A stretch of 64,000 nucleotides of DNA from CAWDBV01 sp963800705 (GCA_963800705.1 CAWDBV010000006.1:45495-109494), one strand, 5' to 3'; shown: positions 9,347 through 19,588, counted from the stretch's first letter. Notes: a model not told the origin generated them from the sequence alone. Translations and numbers: made by a program.

Positions 9347-10856
9347 GTGTCCGGTGCCCAGCGCCGTCGAGACGACGTCGTCGTCGTCGGCGGCGGCGCC
9401 GCGGGTCTGCACACCGCGCTCGACGCCGCCGAGGCCGGCGCCGAGGTGGCGCTGGTCTCGCGCAAGCCGCTCGCCGAGAGCTCGAGCTACTGGGCCCAGG
9501 GCGGGCCTCGCCGCCGCGCTCGGCGACGACGACTCGCCCGAGCTCCACGCCGAGGACACGCTGCGCGCCGGCCGCGGCTGCGCTGCCGGCGCTCGGTGGT
9601 CGAGGTGCTGGTCGCCGAGGCCCCGGCGGCCGGTCGCACGAGCTCGAGGCGCGCGGGCGTCGAGTTCGACCGCGAGGCGACGGACGAGCTGGCGCTCGGC
9701 GCTCGAGGGCGGGCACTCGCGGCGGCGGATCGTCCACGCCGGCGGCGCGGCGACCGGCCGCCGGATCACCGAGCGGCTCGCCGAGCTCGTCGCCGCCGAC
9801 GGACGGATCGACGTCCTCGAAGGGCTGCTCGGCGCTGGCGCTGTGGAGCGACGGCGAGCGCTGCGCCGGCGTGATCACCGACGCGCGAGCCTGTCGGCGC
9901 CGCGGCGACAGTGCTCTCGACCGGCGGCGCCGCGGCGCTCTGGAGCCGGACCACGAACCCCTGGGGCGCGATCGGCGCCGGCTCGGTGCTCGCCAACGCC
10001 GCCGGCGCCGAGCTCGCCGACCTCGAGCTCTGCCAGTTCCACCCCACCGCGCTGCGCGCAGCCCGGCACGACGCACGACGGCACAGCTGATCACCGAGGC
10101 GGTGCGCGGCGAGGGAGCGACGCTGCTCGACGCGGCCGGGCGCCGCTTCACCGACGAGCTCGCTCCCCGCGACGCGGTGACGCGCGGCGATCCTCGACCG
10201 GATGGCGGCCGACGGGACCGACCACGTCCTGCTCGACCTGCGCGGCGTCGAACCCGAGCGCTTCCCCAACGTCTTCGCGGCGCTCGCGCGACGCCGGGCT
10301 CGATCCCATCGCCGACCCGGTCCCGGTCGCGCCCGCCGCCCACTACGTGATGGGCGGCATCGCGACCGACCTCGACGGGCGCAGCTCGCTGCCCGGGCCT
10401 CTACGCGGTCGGCGAGTGCGCCTGCACCGGCCTCCACGGCGCCAACCGGCTCGCCTCGAACTCGCTCAGCGAGTGCTTCGTGCTCGGCTCGCGCGCCGCC
10501 GCGCGCCGCGCTCGAGCGAGGCCCGCGGCGGACCGCCCCCCGCGCCAGCCCGACTGGCGCTTCGAGCCCCCGACCGCCGAGACCCGCGAGGCGCTCTGGC
10601 GCTACGCCGGGCCCGCGCCGCGATGCCGCCGAGGCTCGAGCGGCTGCTCGACGACCCCTACCCGCTGGCGCGGCTGATCGGCGCCGCTGCGCGCTCGAGC
10701 GCCGCGAGTCGCGCGGGTCGCACCTCCGCAGCGACTTCCCGCGCGCCGACCCGGGCCTCGACGGCATGCCACATCGTTCACGCCGCCGCGGCGGCGAGCT
10801 CGAGAGCTCCAGGCCTGGAACTCGAGCCCGATTCGTACGTTCGTAAGCCCGCTTAA
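9347..10856 (+). pseudogene. nadB: L-aspartate oxidase, multiply frameshifted
   Basis: NadB oxidises L-aspartate to iminoaspartate, the first step of NAD synthesis. FAD-binding DDVVVVGGGAAGLHTALDAA begins just after the GTG at 9347. SSYWAQGG, then in other frames ELCQFHPTAL, DAAGRRFTDELAPRDAVTR, AAHYVMGGIATDLDGRS and GANRLASNSLSECFVLGSRA follow in correct order, which is diagnostic of this family. Insertions such as CTCGGCGCTGG for CTCGCGCTGG break the frame at least six times. The exact 3' end is uncertain because of these shifts; a TAA at 10854-10856 is taken. nadA and nadC are not adjacent. Confidence 0.82.
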
Positions 10857-10973
10857 TCACGTGCTTAACGCACGTCGACTTTCGCCTTCAATCGGCGCGT
10901 TGGGATACTCGCTTGGCTTCGCTGGAAGCGAGGCCGGAAGAGGGACCGACAGAGGACCAAGGAGGAGATATCG

Positions 10974-11385
10974 ATGTATCGGTTCAGCCGCTCGATTTAC
11001 CGGGAGCTGGCGCCCGCATCGTCCAGGCAGAACGGCGTCACGCGGCGGCGGCGCGGCATCGAAGTGCTCGACGCATGCGAGGCGACGATGCGCCGGCTCG
11101 CCTACGACCGCCGCTACTTCGCGCGGCCGGCGAAGTACGCTGTTCAGCGAGATCCGCTGCGCATTTCCCGATCGCCGAGCAGCTCTACGTCTACATGGTC
11201 ATCGACCGCCACATGAGCCTCGCGCTCGAGCACCTCGAGCGCCTCCGCCGACGACGGTCGGGCTCGACGGGCAGCCGCGCCAGTGCCGCGCCAGCACCCG
11301 CAAGGGGACCCCGTGCCAGCGCGAGCCGCTGCCGGGCCGCGACTACTGCCCCTCGCACAAGCACCTCGAGGAGGAGACCTCTTGA
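10974..11385 (+). pseudogene. Hypothetical protein with C-terminal C-x6-C-x10-C-x3-H motif, frameshifted
   Basis: The gene begins MYRFSRSIYRELAPRI after a clear AAGGAGGAG ribosome-binding site and ends at 11385. Joined frames give LDACEATMRRLAYDRRYFAR, EQLYVYMVIDRHMSLALEHL and a terminal QCRASTRKGTPCQREPLPGRDYCPSH motif (split here: QCRASTRKGTPC, then DYCPSH). This Cys3-His tail resembles small zinc-binding modules such as the DUF5763 type; zinc binding is inferred. Breaks fall near 11140 and 11175 and others. The function is unknown. Confidence 0.6.
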
Positions 11386-11471
11386 CGCGCTCGACGACTG
11401 GCGCCGCGGCCGAGCAAGGCGGCGCGTGCCGCCGCCAGAGTACTGCACTGCTCCGCTAGGCGGTACGGGAC

Positions 11472-11493
11472 GGGCCCGGCGAGAGCCGGGCCC
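11472..11493 (+). terminator. 9-bp hairpin with GAGA (GNRA) loop
   Basis: GGGCCCGGC and its exact complement GCCGGGCCC enclose GAGA. The hairpin lies 86 bases past the stop of the Cys-motif gene and 88 bases before hyuA. No T-run follows. It probably ends transcription or stabilises the upstream mRNA. The rest of 11386-11581 shows no gene. Confidence 0.6.
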
Positions 11494-11581
11494 TCGACCG
11501 TCATACATATGCGCTCCTCGGATCGCCGGAGGCGTCGCTGCAGGGCTCCACCGGGTCCACCGTCATAGGCCTAGCGTCCGC

Positions 11582-13593
11582 ATGCTGCTGGGCGTCGACG
11601 TCGGTGGGACCTTCACCGACGCCGCGCTCTTCGACGGCGAGCGGCTCCACACCGCGAAGGTGCCGACGACCCCGGCCGACCAGTCCGAGGGCGTGCTGCG
11701 CGGCGATCGAGCGCGGTGCTCGACGGCGGCGGGCGCCGAGCCGGCCGACGGTCGAGCGGCTTCACCCACGGGATGACGGTCGGCACCAACGCGCTGCTAC
11801 GAGAGCGGGCGCGCGCACGGCGCTGGTCGCCACCGCGGGCTTCGCCGACCTGCTCGAGATCGGCCGCCAGGACCGGCCGAGCCTCTACCACCCCTGCGCG
11901 CCGAGCCGCGCGCCGCTGGTCGAGCCCGAGCTGCGCTTCGAGCGCCGCCGAGCGCATCGGCCCCGACGGGGTGATCGAGGCCGCTCGACGACGAGGAGGT
12001 CGAGCGGCTCGTCGCCGAGCTCGGCGACCGCCGAGCCCGGAGTCGGTCGCGATCTGCCTGCTGTTCAGCTTCCTCGACCCGGCCCACGAGCGCCGCATCG
12101 CCGACGCGGCTGCGCGAGGCGCTGCCCGGCGTCCACGTCTCGGCCTCGCACGAGGTGCTGCCGCAGTTCCGCGAGTACGAGCGCTGCTCGACGACCGTGA
12201 TCGACGCCTACCTCACGCCGCTGCTCGGCCGCTACCTGACGCGGCTCGCCGAGCGCCGCGCGCGAGCGCGGCCTGCCGGAGCCGCTGGTGATGCGCTCCT
12301 CGGGCGGCGTCGGCCCCGCCGCGCGAGGCGGCGACGCGCGGGCGCCTGGAGCGTGCTCTCGGGCCCGGCCGGCGGAGCGGTCGGCGCCGGCCTGCTGGCG
12401 CGGGCCTCGGGCGACGGCAACGCGCTCGGCCTCGACATGGGCGGCACCTCCTGCGACGTCTGCGTCGTCGAGGACGGCGAGGTGCGCCGCACCGACTCGC
12501 GCGAGCTCGACGGGCGCCCGATCCAGCTGCCGATGGTCGACGTCCACACGGTCGGCGCCGGCGGCGGCTCGATCGCGCTGGCGCGACCGCGGCGGCGCGC
12601 TGCGCGTCGGGCCGCGCTCGGCCGGAGCCGAGCCCGGGCCCGCCTGTTACGGGCGCGGCGGCACGCGAGCCGACGGTCACCGACGCCAACCTCGCTGCTC
12701 GGCTACCTCGCCGCCGGACTCGGCGCTCGCCGGCGGCGTCGAGCTCGACGCGGAGGCGGCCGCGGCGGCGATCGGCGGGCTCGGCGCCGAGCTCGGGCTC
12801 GCCGAGACCGAGACCGCGGCCGGGATCGTCCGGGTCGCCAACCAGGAGATGGTCCGGGCGCTGCGCGTCGTGACCGTCGAGCGCGGCGTCGACCCCCGCG
12901 GCTTCGCGCTGATGCCGTTCGGGGGCGCCGGCCCGATGCACGCCGCGGCGCTCGCCGCGGAGCTCGAGATCGGGCGCATCCTCTGCCCGCGGGCGAGCGG
13001 CGTGCTCTCGGCCCTCGGCCTGCTCGCCTCGGACCGGCGCCGCGACACGACCCGGACGGTGATGCTCGCCGGCGACGAGCTGACCGCGGAGCGGATCGCC
13101 GCGGAGGTCGAGCGCGCTCGCCGAGCGCGCTCGGGCCGGGCTCGACGGATGCGCGAGATCGAGGTCGTCTGCGAGATGCGCTACCGCGGCCAGTCCTTCG
13201 AGCTCCCGGTCCCGGCCGACGAGCGCCCGACCCGGCCGAGCTCGCCGAGGCGTTCGCCGCCGAGCACGAGGCGCGCTACGGCTACCGCGATCCCGAGGCC
13301 GCGAGTCGAGCTCGTCAACCTCCGCGTCGCGGCCGTCGAGCCCGGGCCCGAGCCCGCGCCCCGAGCCGCGAGCCGGCGCGGCGACGAGCTCGAGCGGTCG
13401 ACCCGCCGGGCCTGGTTCGAGCGGCGAGTGGGTCGAGGCCGAGGTGCTGCGCGGCGAGCCCGGCGGCGGGCAGCGCGCGCCGGGCCGTGCGTCTTCGAGC
13501 TGCCCGAGGCGACGCTCGTCCTGCCGCCCGGGCTGGAGCGCCGAGGTGGACGCGCGCGGGATCGATCGTCGCCGACGGAGGCATGCCCGATGA
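11582..13593 (+). pseudogene. hyuA: Hydantoinase/oxoprolinase subunit A (HyuA), multiply frameshifted
   Basis: Joined frames give a nearly complete HyuA, the ATP-dependent hydrolase subunit for hydantoins, 5-oxoproline or related rings. Present in order are the actin-like phosphate motif LLGVDVGGTFTDAALFDGE, FTHGMTVGTNALLRERGART, LSGPAGGAVGAGLLAR, LGLDMGGTSCDVCVVEDGE, VDVHTVGAGGGSIA, SAGAEPGPACYGRGG and FGGAGPMHAAALAAEL. About ten single-base changes, mostly insertions (GCGCGGCGATCGAG for GCGCGATCGAG), break it. It is followed directly by hyuB. The substrate cannot be told, and acetone carboxylase-like relatives exist. Confidence 0.8.
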
Positions 13594-15154
13594 GCGTCGA
13601 TCGACCCGGTCGACGCTCCAGGTCCTGGCGGTGGGCTGCGCGCCGCCTGCGAGGAGATGGGCGCGGTGCTGATCCGCTCGGCGCACTCGCCGAACATCAA
13701 GGAGCGCCGCGACTGCTCGACCGCGCTCTTCGACGCCGGCCGGCGAGCTGGTGATGCAGGCCGAGCACATCCCCGTCCACCTCGGCTCGATGCCCGAGGC
13801 GGTCGCGGCGGTCGCTCGACGAGGAGCACGCGCGACGGCGATCTCTGGGTGCTCAACGACCCGTTCCGCGGCGGCACCCACCTGCCCGACATCACCGCTG
13901 ATCATCGCCGGTGCTTCGCCGGACGAGCGAGCTGATCGGCTTCGCCGCCTCCCGCGCCCACCACGCCGACGTCGGCGGCCCGACGCCGGCGCGGGATGCC
14001 GGCCGACTCGACCCGGCCTGGACGAGGAGGGCGTCGTGATCCCGCCGACCCGCTTCGACGACGACGGCCTGCGCGGGCTCGCCGGGCGGATGCGCCAGCC
14101 CGGCCAGCGGCTCGCCGACCTGCGCGCCCAGCGCGCCGCCAACCTGACCGGCGAGCGGCGGCTGCGCGAGCTCGCCGAGCGCCACGGGCCCGCCGAGCTG
14201 CGCGCCGGGATGGACGAGATCCTCGACTACGCGGAGCGGCGCACCCGCGCCGCGCTCGCCGAGGCCGCCGGACGGCGCGCACGCCGCCACCGACGTCGCT
14301 CGAGGGCACCGACGGGAACGACATCGAGCTGCGCCTGCGCGCCGAGCTCCGCGGCGAGGACCTGATGCTCGACTTCGCGGGCACCGCGGACCAGGTCGAG
14401 GGCAACCTCAACTGCCCGCTCTCGGTGACCCAGCTCGGCGTGCTTCTACGCGGTGCGGGTGCTGTTCGACCCCGACGCCCCGCCCTCGGCGGGCGCCTGG
14501 CGCCCGGTCGAGGTCGATCGCGCCCGAGGGCTCGCTGCTGAACGCGCGGCCGCCCGCCGCGGTCGCGGCCGGCAACGTCGAGACCTCGAGCCGGGTCGCC
14601 GACCTCGTCTTCGAGGCGCTGGCGAGGCGTCGTCGACGCCCCCGCCCAGGGGCAGGGGACGATGAACAACCTCACCCTCGCCGGCGAGGGCCCGGTGATG
14701 AATTCACCTACTACGAGACGATCGGCGGCGGCCAGGGCGCCTGCGCCGACGCCGACGGCCCGACGCGGTCCACGTCGCGATGTCGAACACGCTCAACACC
14801 CCGGTCGAGGCGCTGGAGACCGAGTTCCCGCTCCGCGTCCGCGAGCTGTCGCTGCGCCGCGGCAGCGGCGGCGCGGGCGCCGGACGCGGCGGCGACGGGG
14901 TCGTGCGCGAGATCGAGGCGCTCGCGCCGATGCGCTTCACGCTGATCGCCGAGCGCCGCCGGCACGCGCCGCGCGGCCGCGAGGGCGGCGAGCCGCGGCG
15001 AACCGGGCCGCGACACGCTGAACGGCGAGCCGATCTGCCGCCGAAAGCCGCGCGGAGAGCTGGAGCCGGGCGACGGCTGCGGATCGAGACCCCCGGCGGC
15101 GGCGGATACGGCGCCCCTGGTGAGCACCGACGATTGCATCGTCTGGCCGAGTAG
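13590..15154 (+). pseudogene. hyuB: Hydantoinase/oxoprolinase subunit B (HyuB), multiply frameshifted
   Basis: This is the partner of HyuA. The start MSVD is followed by LQVLAVG, EEMGAVLIRSAHSPNIKERR, DCSTALFDA, GDLWVLNDPFRGGTHLPDIT, ASRAHHADVGG, LDFAGTADQVEGNLNCPLSV and, near the end, ETEFPLRVRELSLRRGSGGA-GAGRGGDG and RIETPGGGGYG, all standard HyuB blocks. The metal-binding-type HHADVGG motif is intact. The start ATGA overlaps the end of hyuA. Frame changes are frequent up to about 14770; the last 375 bases are open. A complete AB pair would form one complex. Confidence 0.8.
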
Positions 15155-15234
15155 CCAGACCGCAAATCCCATTCCGGTGCGGATTCCGATGCTTACAGCT
15201 AAGTCTCCGGCGCTTGTGACACGCTGCACAAGGG

Positions 15235-15264
15235 TTGTGAATCGTTGACTGTCTCGTCTACAAT
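15235..15264 (+). promoter_or_regulatory. Putative sigma-70-type promoter for the DUF1802 gene
   Basis: TTGTGA (15235-15240), an 18-base spacer and TACAAT (15259-15264) lie in the 183-base gap before 15338. Unlike most promoters here it implies a leader of about 65 bases. The rest of the gap shows no gene. Confidence 0.45.
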
Positions 15265-15337
15265 CCGCCACCCTCGGGGCTTGGGACTCGCGCCCCGCAC
15301 ACGCAACAACCTCCCCCGAACGACCTAGACAGACACT

Positions 15338-15971
15338 ATGCCGATCGCTTTCAAGGAATGGGCCCTCACCGTGCGCGCACTGGCCGAGGGCGAACAGCTG
15401 GTCACCCTGCGTAAGGGCGGTATCGAGGAGGACGACAAGCACTTCGAGCTCGAGCACGAGCAGCTTCTTCCTCTATCCGACCTTCGACCACCAGCGGAAC
15501 GACCTCGTGCGCGAGTCGCACCACCCCGAGCTGCGCCGCGCGCTCGAAGAGGGCGTCTGGCCCGACGAGGAGCCGCCGCCGCGGGCGCTGCTCCAGGACG
15601 GCGGCATTCCGCAGCCCGACCGCGTCCGGATCCGCGCCTGGGCCGAGGTCATCGACCACTTCACGACCGAGGACCACCGCATCGTCGAGGCGCTCACCCC
15701 CTTCCACATCTGGACCCCCGACTACGCGCAGAAGCGCCTGAAGTGGAAGCGCTCCCACCCGCTGCACGTGCTGCTGCTCCGGGTCCACCGGATCCCGCGC
15801 CCGGTCACGGTCCGGGTCAAGGACGAGTACCACGGCTGCCACACCTGGGTCGAGATCGACCGCGACCTGCCCTTCGAGGGCACGCCGGTGATGGCCGACG
15901 AGGAGTTCGAGCGCGCCGGACAGGTCATCCGCACGATCTGCGACTCCGCCGGCGAGCCTGTTCCTGCATAG
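15338..15971 (+). CDS. DUF1802 family protein, one frameshift
   Basis: This conserved protein of unknown function begins MPIAFKEWALTVRALAEGEQ-LVTLRKGGI, typical of DUF1802, which is seen in cyanobacteria and actinobacteria. The 634-base span is one base too long. An extra C near 15464 (GAGCAGCTTCTTC for GAGCAGTTCTTC) changes frame, and removing it gives 210 residues running through FLYPTFDHQRNDLVRESHHP, IRAWAEVIDHF, FHIWTPDYAQKRLKWK and HTWVEIDRDL to a proper stop. A probable promoter lies upstream. No partner or pathway is evident. Confidence 0.75.
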
Positions 15972-15989
15972 CTGATCATCCCCCCCGAG

Positions 15990-15995
15990 TAGCCT
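15990..15995 (+). promoter_or_regulatory. Putative -10 hexamer before the next gene
   Basis: TAGCCT, the commonest -10 form in this window, lies 19 bases past the DUF1802 stop. With usual spacing it would place the start near 16002-16004. Confidence 0.35.
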
Positions 15996-16002
15996 CAATC
16001 CA

Positions 16003-16890
16003 TCGGCCTGGGTCGAGACAGACTCACTGAGCTTCACCGCCCGGCACGAGTCCGCCGACACCGCGTTCGCGAAGCGCGTCCTCGACCGGCTCGAGGACCT
16101 GCGGCTGCGCCTCGAGGAGCGCTTCGACCAGGTGCCGGGCGACATCACCGTCGTCATCCACGACAACCCCGCCTGGCTCGCCGCCGCGCACCCGCTGCTC
16201 CCCGCGGTGCGCTGGGCGGCCGCGCCGGCAGGCCGCCGCTACCTGGCCGGCTGGCCGATGGCGACCGAGCTCCACGTCCTCAACGAGCAGTGGACCGAGC
16301 AGCGCGCCGGCGGCGAGGACTCCGAGCGCGCCCTGCGGGGCACCGCCGAGCGCCTCTACGTGCAGGTCGTGCTCGCCGCCAACAACCCGGCCCTGCCCCC
16401 GATCTGGAGCCCGCGGCGCTTTCTGCGCTACCTGCGCTGGGCGTGGATGATCGAGGGGGCGGCGCAGTACTTCTCCGGCCAGGTGCCGCTCTTCCGGCCC
16501 GCGGTCCTAAACCGGCTCGGGTCGGCGGGCGGCCGAGGTTCCCGCCCTCGCGCCGCGACGCCGTGATCCTCGGCGGGACGGTCTTCGACCTGCTCGAACG
16601 CGAGCGCGGCGCCGCCGCCTGCGAGCTGCTCGTGCAGAGGCTGCGCCGCGAGGGCCCGCGGGGCAACCTCGAGCTCGCTTTCGAGGCGAGGAGCCGCGAC
16701 ATCGAGCGCGCCTGGCGCGCCCAGCTCGAATCGATGGCGAGCCCGCGGGCGGGCGACCTCGGCGCCAGCTTCTTCGACCTCGACGCCGGGCTCTCCGAGC
16801 TCGACGAGGGCCCGACCGCCCAGCATCTGGACGGCGGCCCCACGCGCGGCAGAACGCCACAAGATGGTGGTCCGCGCTCGGACCGCCTAG
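16003..16890 (+). CDS. Hypothetical protein with W-M-x-E-G-A-x-Y-F motif, frameshifted
   Basis: No named family is certain. The frame after about 16003 reads LSFTARHESADTAFAKRVLD, DITVVIHDNPAWLAAAHPLL and, later, LRYLRWAWMIEGAAQYFSGQ. That arrangement resembles the third part of peptidase-MA-like gluzincins, but without a recognisable HExxH, so it is probably not an active protease. A missing C near 16512 shifts the frame; the rest (LGGTVFDLLERERG ... AERHKMVVRARTA) ends at a TAG at 16888-16890. No ATG, GTG or TTG fits the start, so an indel near 16003 is likely. It overlaps the convergent zinc-ribbon gene by four bases. Confidence 0.6.
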
Positions 16891-17389
16891 GCGGAGAGCT
16901 CGTAGAGGACCCAGACGACCAGTATCGCGAGCGCCGTCGCCGCTAGGACGCCGGCGGCGAGCTTGCCCGGCGAGCCGATCCCCGGCATCTCGCCCGGGAC
17001 CGGCTCTTGGGAGGCGAGCTCGGTGCCGTCGAGCAGGTCGCGCGCCTTCTCGTAGCCGGACTGGGGGACCATCACGTCGCGCGGGCCGGCGGCGAGGAAG
17101 TCGGGGACGTCGAAGCCGCGGGTCCGCCGCAGGATGCTCGGCACGCCCTCCTCGAGCAGGATCCCCTGGATCATCTCGGCCTCGGCCTGGTTTCGGCCCC
17201 CGGCGACCCTGATCAGCTCGCCGCGCGAGTACTGCGGGCGGATCTTGCGGGCCTTCTCCTGGGCCTCGGTGACCTCGACCCCCTCGCCGCCGGCCGGGAC
17301 CAGCGGCATCCCGCAGTTGCGGCAGAAGCGCTCGCTCTCGGCGTGGCCAGCCCGCAGCGCGAGCAAACGAATGGCTGCTCAGCCGTCAA
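16887..17389 (-). CDS. Zinc-ribbon / DUF2007-type membrane-anchored protein, one frameshift
   Basis: Read from a TTG at 17389, the N-terminus is TAEQPFVCSRCG; after one missing G (near 17350) it continues HAESERFCRNCGMPLVPAGG. That restores a two-CxxCG zinc ribbon that is lost if the later TTG at 17366 is used. The 503-base span plus one gives 168 codons. The middle (ELIRVAGGRNQAEAEMIQGI-LLEEGVPSIL, VMVPQSGYEKARDLL) is a DUF2007-like signal-transducing domain, and the C-terminus has one membrane helix. The TTG lies inside the end of mec (ATTGACGGCTGA), so the two are coupled. The role is unknown. Confidence 0.75.
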
Positions 17390-17774
17390 TCTCGAGCTCG
17401 ACCTCGGAGACCTTGCCGTCCGAGATCTCGAACGCACGGATCGGTTCCTCGTCGGTCATCAGGGAGACGATCACGTAGAGCGTGTCCGGGTAGGTGGCGA
17501 GGTTGATGTCGGTCTGCGAGGGGTAGGCCGGGCTCTTGGTGTGGGAGTGGTAGATCGCCGCCAGGTCCTCGCCGCGCTCGTCGATCTCCTCCATGATCCG
17601 GAACTGGTCGCTCGGATGGAGGTTGTAGCGGAGCGGGCTCGCCTCGGAGTTGCGCGCCCGGTAAATGTTGGTCGCGGCGCCGTCGCGGGCGCCGATCATC
17701 CCGCAGCACTCGTTCGGCTCGTCCTCGCGGGCATGCGCGATCAGCTCCTCGAAATGCTCGCGGCTGAGCTTCAT
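17379..17774 (-). CDS. mec: JAMM (Mov34/MPN) zinc metallopeptidase, Mec-like
   Basis: The 131-residue protein is a single JAMM domain. Glu in NECCGMIG, HSH in YHSHTKSP and Asp in SQTD form the zinc site E...H-x-H-x7-S-x2-D. In Mycobacterium tuberculosis, Mec releases cysteine from the CysO-cysteine adduct made by CysM. Here it lies in one unit with cysM, and cysO is 4.6 kb away, so the same pathway is very likely. A TAGCTT hexamer ending nine bases before the ATG may give it its own leaderless transcript. It could also trim the extra residue after the GG of CysO. Confidence 0.92.
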   Translation of the reverse strand: MKLSREHFEELIAHAREDEPNECCGMIGARDGAATNIYRARNSEASPLRYNLHPSDQFRIMEEIDERGEDLAAIYHSHTKSPAYPSQTDINLATYPDTLYVIVSLMTDEEPIRAFEISDGKVSEVELEIDG

Positions 17775-17786
17775 CGGCGAGTCAAG

Positions 17787-18590
17787 CTAGTAGAAGTGGC
17801 CTCCGGGCGGGCGCAGCGGCTCACGCAGGTCGCCGGCGGCGCTGCCGAGCAGGTCGGCGTCCTCGCGCCCCAGCTCCCAGAGCAGGTCGTCGAGCAGCGG
17901 CGGTGAGATCCCGGCTTTCTCCGCGACGGCGGCGAACGCGTCGGCGGTCGCGGCGCGCACCTCCTCCACCGGGCCCTCCTCGACCAGGCCGGCCCGCAGC
18001 GCCAGGCGCATGAGCACGCTGTCGGCGCAGACGCGCCAGGATTCCGGGTCGGAGGCAGCGAGCCAGCCGCGGCGCTCGGCGATCTTGCAGAACAGGAAGC
18101 TCTTCTTTCGCAGCGGGTCGGAATAGGCCTCGAACGTCGCCAGCCGGTCGAGCATGCCGCCGTCGGCCCCGAGCCGGCCTTCGCCCGCGGCGATCAACTC
18201 CATCGCCGCGCCGTCGTAGTCCTCCAGCAGCTTCCCCGCAAGGTCGCGCCACAGCCGCGCCCGCTCGTCCGGACCGCTGACCGTCTCGCCCTCGATCGAG
18301 AACAAGTCGGCGACCAGATCCTCGTCGGCGTCGGCGAGCGCTTCCGCCGACAGAGTCCCGGGGACGTCCTGTTCCTCCGCCACCCCGAGCGCCCAGAGCA
18401 GCGCACTGCCCTCGTAGGGCCCCGCGCCGCGGACCTGATGAGCGCGCTCGTACCCGGTGCCGTGGTCGATCGCGCAAAGGAACAGCGCCGCGTCCGGATT
18501 CGGCACGTGGGCGAAGTCGGGCGCCTCGTAGCCGGCTGCCAGCTCTGCGACCCGCGCCGCCGCCGCGTCGAGCGCCTCGGGCCCTACCAC
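17787..18590 (-). CDS. Qng1/DUF2419-like protein (possible queuosine-salvage glycosidase relative)
   Basis: The 267-residue protein has segments (FAHVPNPDAALFLCAIDHGT, EAYSDPLRKKSFLFCKIAER, SWRVCADSVLMRLALRAGLV) that resemble the helical Q-salvage/DUF2419 family, which frees queuine from queuosine nucleotides. This is from memory of the pattern and is not certain. The GTG start at 18590 overlaps the end of cysM (TGGTGGTAG), so the two are coupled. Mec starts 12 bases after its stop. Placement between cysM and mec is unexpected for nucleoside salvage and could instead point to a cysteine-related role. Confidence 0.55.
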   Translation of the reverse strand: MVGPEALDAAAARVAELAAGYEAPDFAHVPNPDAALFLCAIDHGTGYERAHQVRGAGPYEGSALLWALGVAEEQDVPGTLSAEALADADEDLVADLFSIEGETVSGPDERARLWRDLAGKLLEDYDGAAMELIAAGEGRLGADGGMLDRLATFEAYSDPLRKKSFLFCKIAERRGWLAASDPESWRVCADSVLMRLALRAGLVEEGPVEEVRAATADAFAAVAEKAGISPPLLDDLLWELGREDADLLGSAAGDLREPLRPPGGHFY

Positions 18591-19550
18591 CAGAACGTCG
18601 AGTCGACGTCCTCAAGCTCCTCGAGCGGCTTCGTATAGACGCCCGAGGAGAGGTACTTCCAGCCGTCGTCGGGGACGACGAAGACGACGTTTCCGCCCTC
18701 GAGCTCGTTCGCGATCCGGACCGCGACCGAGGCGATCGGCGCCCGAGGAGACGCCCGCGAACAGGCCCTCCTCTTCGAGCAGCTTCTTGGTCCAGACGAT
18801 CGCGTCGCTGTTCGAGACCATGATCTTGCGGTCGAGCAGCGTGATGTCGATGATCGGCGGGATGAAGCCGTCCTCGAGCGAGCGCAGGCCCTGGACCAGC
18901 TCGCCCTGCATCGGCTCGGCGGCGACGATCTTGGTCTCGGGGTCGTTCTCCTTCAGCCGGCGGCCGTTGCCCATCAGCGTCCCGCCGGTGCCGAGCCCGC
19001 CGACGAACGCGGCGACCTCATCGAGCTCCTCGAGGATCTCGGGCGCGGTCCCGTTGTAATGGGCAAGCGGGTTTGCCTCGTTGCCGTACTGGTAGGGCAT
19101 GTAGTACGAGGAGTCCCCTTCGGCCATCTCGAGCGCGAGCTCGACGGCGCCGTTGGTGCCCTTGGCCCCCTCCGAGTAGACGATCTCGGCGCCGTACATG
19201 CGCAGCAGCTGGGTGCGCTCCTCGGTCACGTTGTCGGGCATCACGACCTTGAGCGGGTAGCCCTTGCGGCGGCAGATCATCCCGAGCGAGATCCCGGTGT
19301 TGCCCGAGGTCGGCTCGAGGATCGTCTGCCCCGGCGCGATCGCGCCCTTCGACTCGGCGTCCTCGATCATCGACTTCGCGACCCGGTCTTTGACCGAGCC
19401 GGTCGGGTTGCGGCCTTCGAGCTTCGCCCAGATCCGAACCTCACCCTTCGGCGACAACCTGGGCAGCTCGACGATCGGCGTGTTGCCGATCGACTCGACG
19501 ATGTCCTGGAAGCGCCCTCCGCAGGGTCTGTTCAGAAGTGGCTCGGCCAT
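18584..19550 (-). CDS. cysM: Cysteine synthase, CysM type (CysO-dependent), one frameshift
   Basis: This is a PLP-dependent beta-replacement enzyme. IGNTPIVELPRLSP, PLP lysine Lys54 in NPTGSVKDR, the EPTSGNTGISLG phosphate and substrate loop and GGLGTGGTLMG are all present. Next to mec it matches mycobacterial CysM, which uses O-phosphoserine and CysO thiocarboxylate. An extra C near 18741 (GGCGCCGATCGCC for GGCGCGATCGCC) hides the true C-terminus; correcting it gives 321 residues ending YTKPLEELEDVDSTFWW. The 967-base span minus one is divisible by three. The minus-strand promoter has TATACT at 19568-19573 beside a 15-bp palindrome. Confidence 0.9.
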
Positions 19551-19573
19551 CCGCTACTCGCAACGCAGTATAG

Positions 19574-19588
19574 CTTCAATAATTGAAG
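19574..19588. promoter_or_regulatory. 7-1-7 palindromic operator between cysM and the ABC transporter
   Basis: CTTCAAT-A-ATTGAAG is a perfect inverted repeat in the divergent gap. It lies beside the cysM -10 (TATACT) and upstream of the binding-protein gene. TTGAAGTA in this site recurs at the moeZ-like promoter (23864-23877), suggesting one regulator for both. The regulator is not known. Confidence 0.5.

Noticed and set aside
15244..15264. TTGACT at 15245 as the -35 box of the DUF1802 promoter
   Set aside because: Only eight bases separate it from TACAAT; TTGTGA at 15235 gives an 18-base spacer and is preferred.
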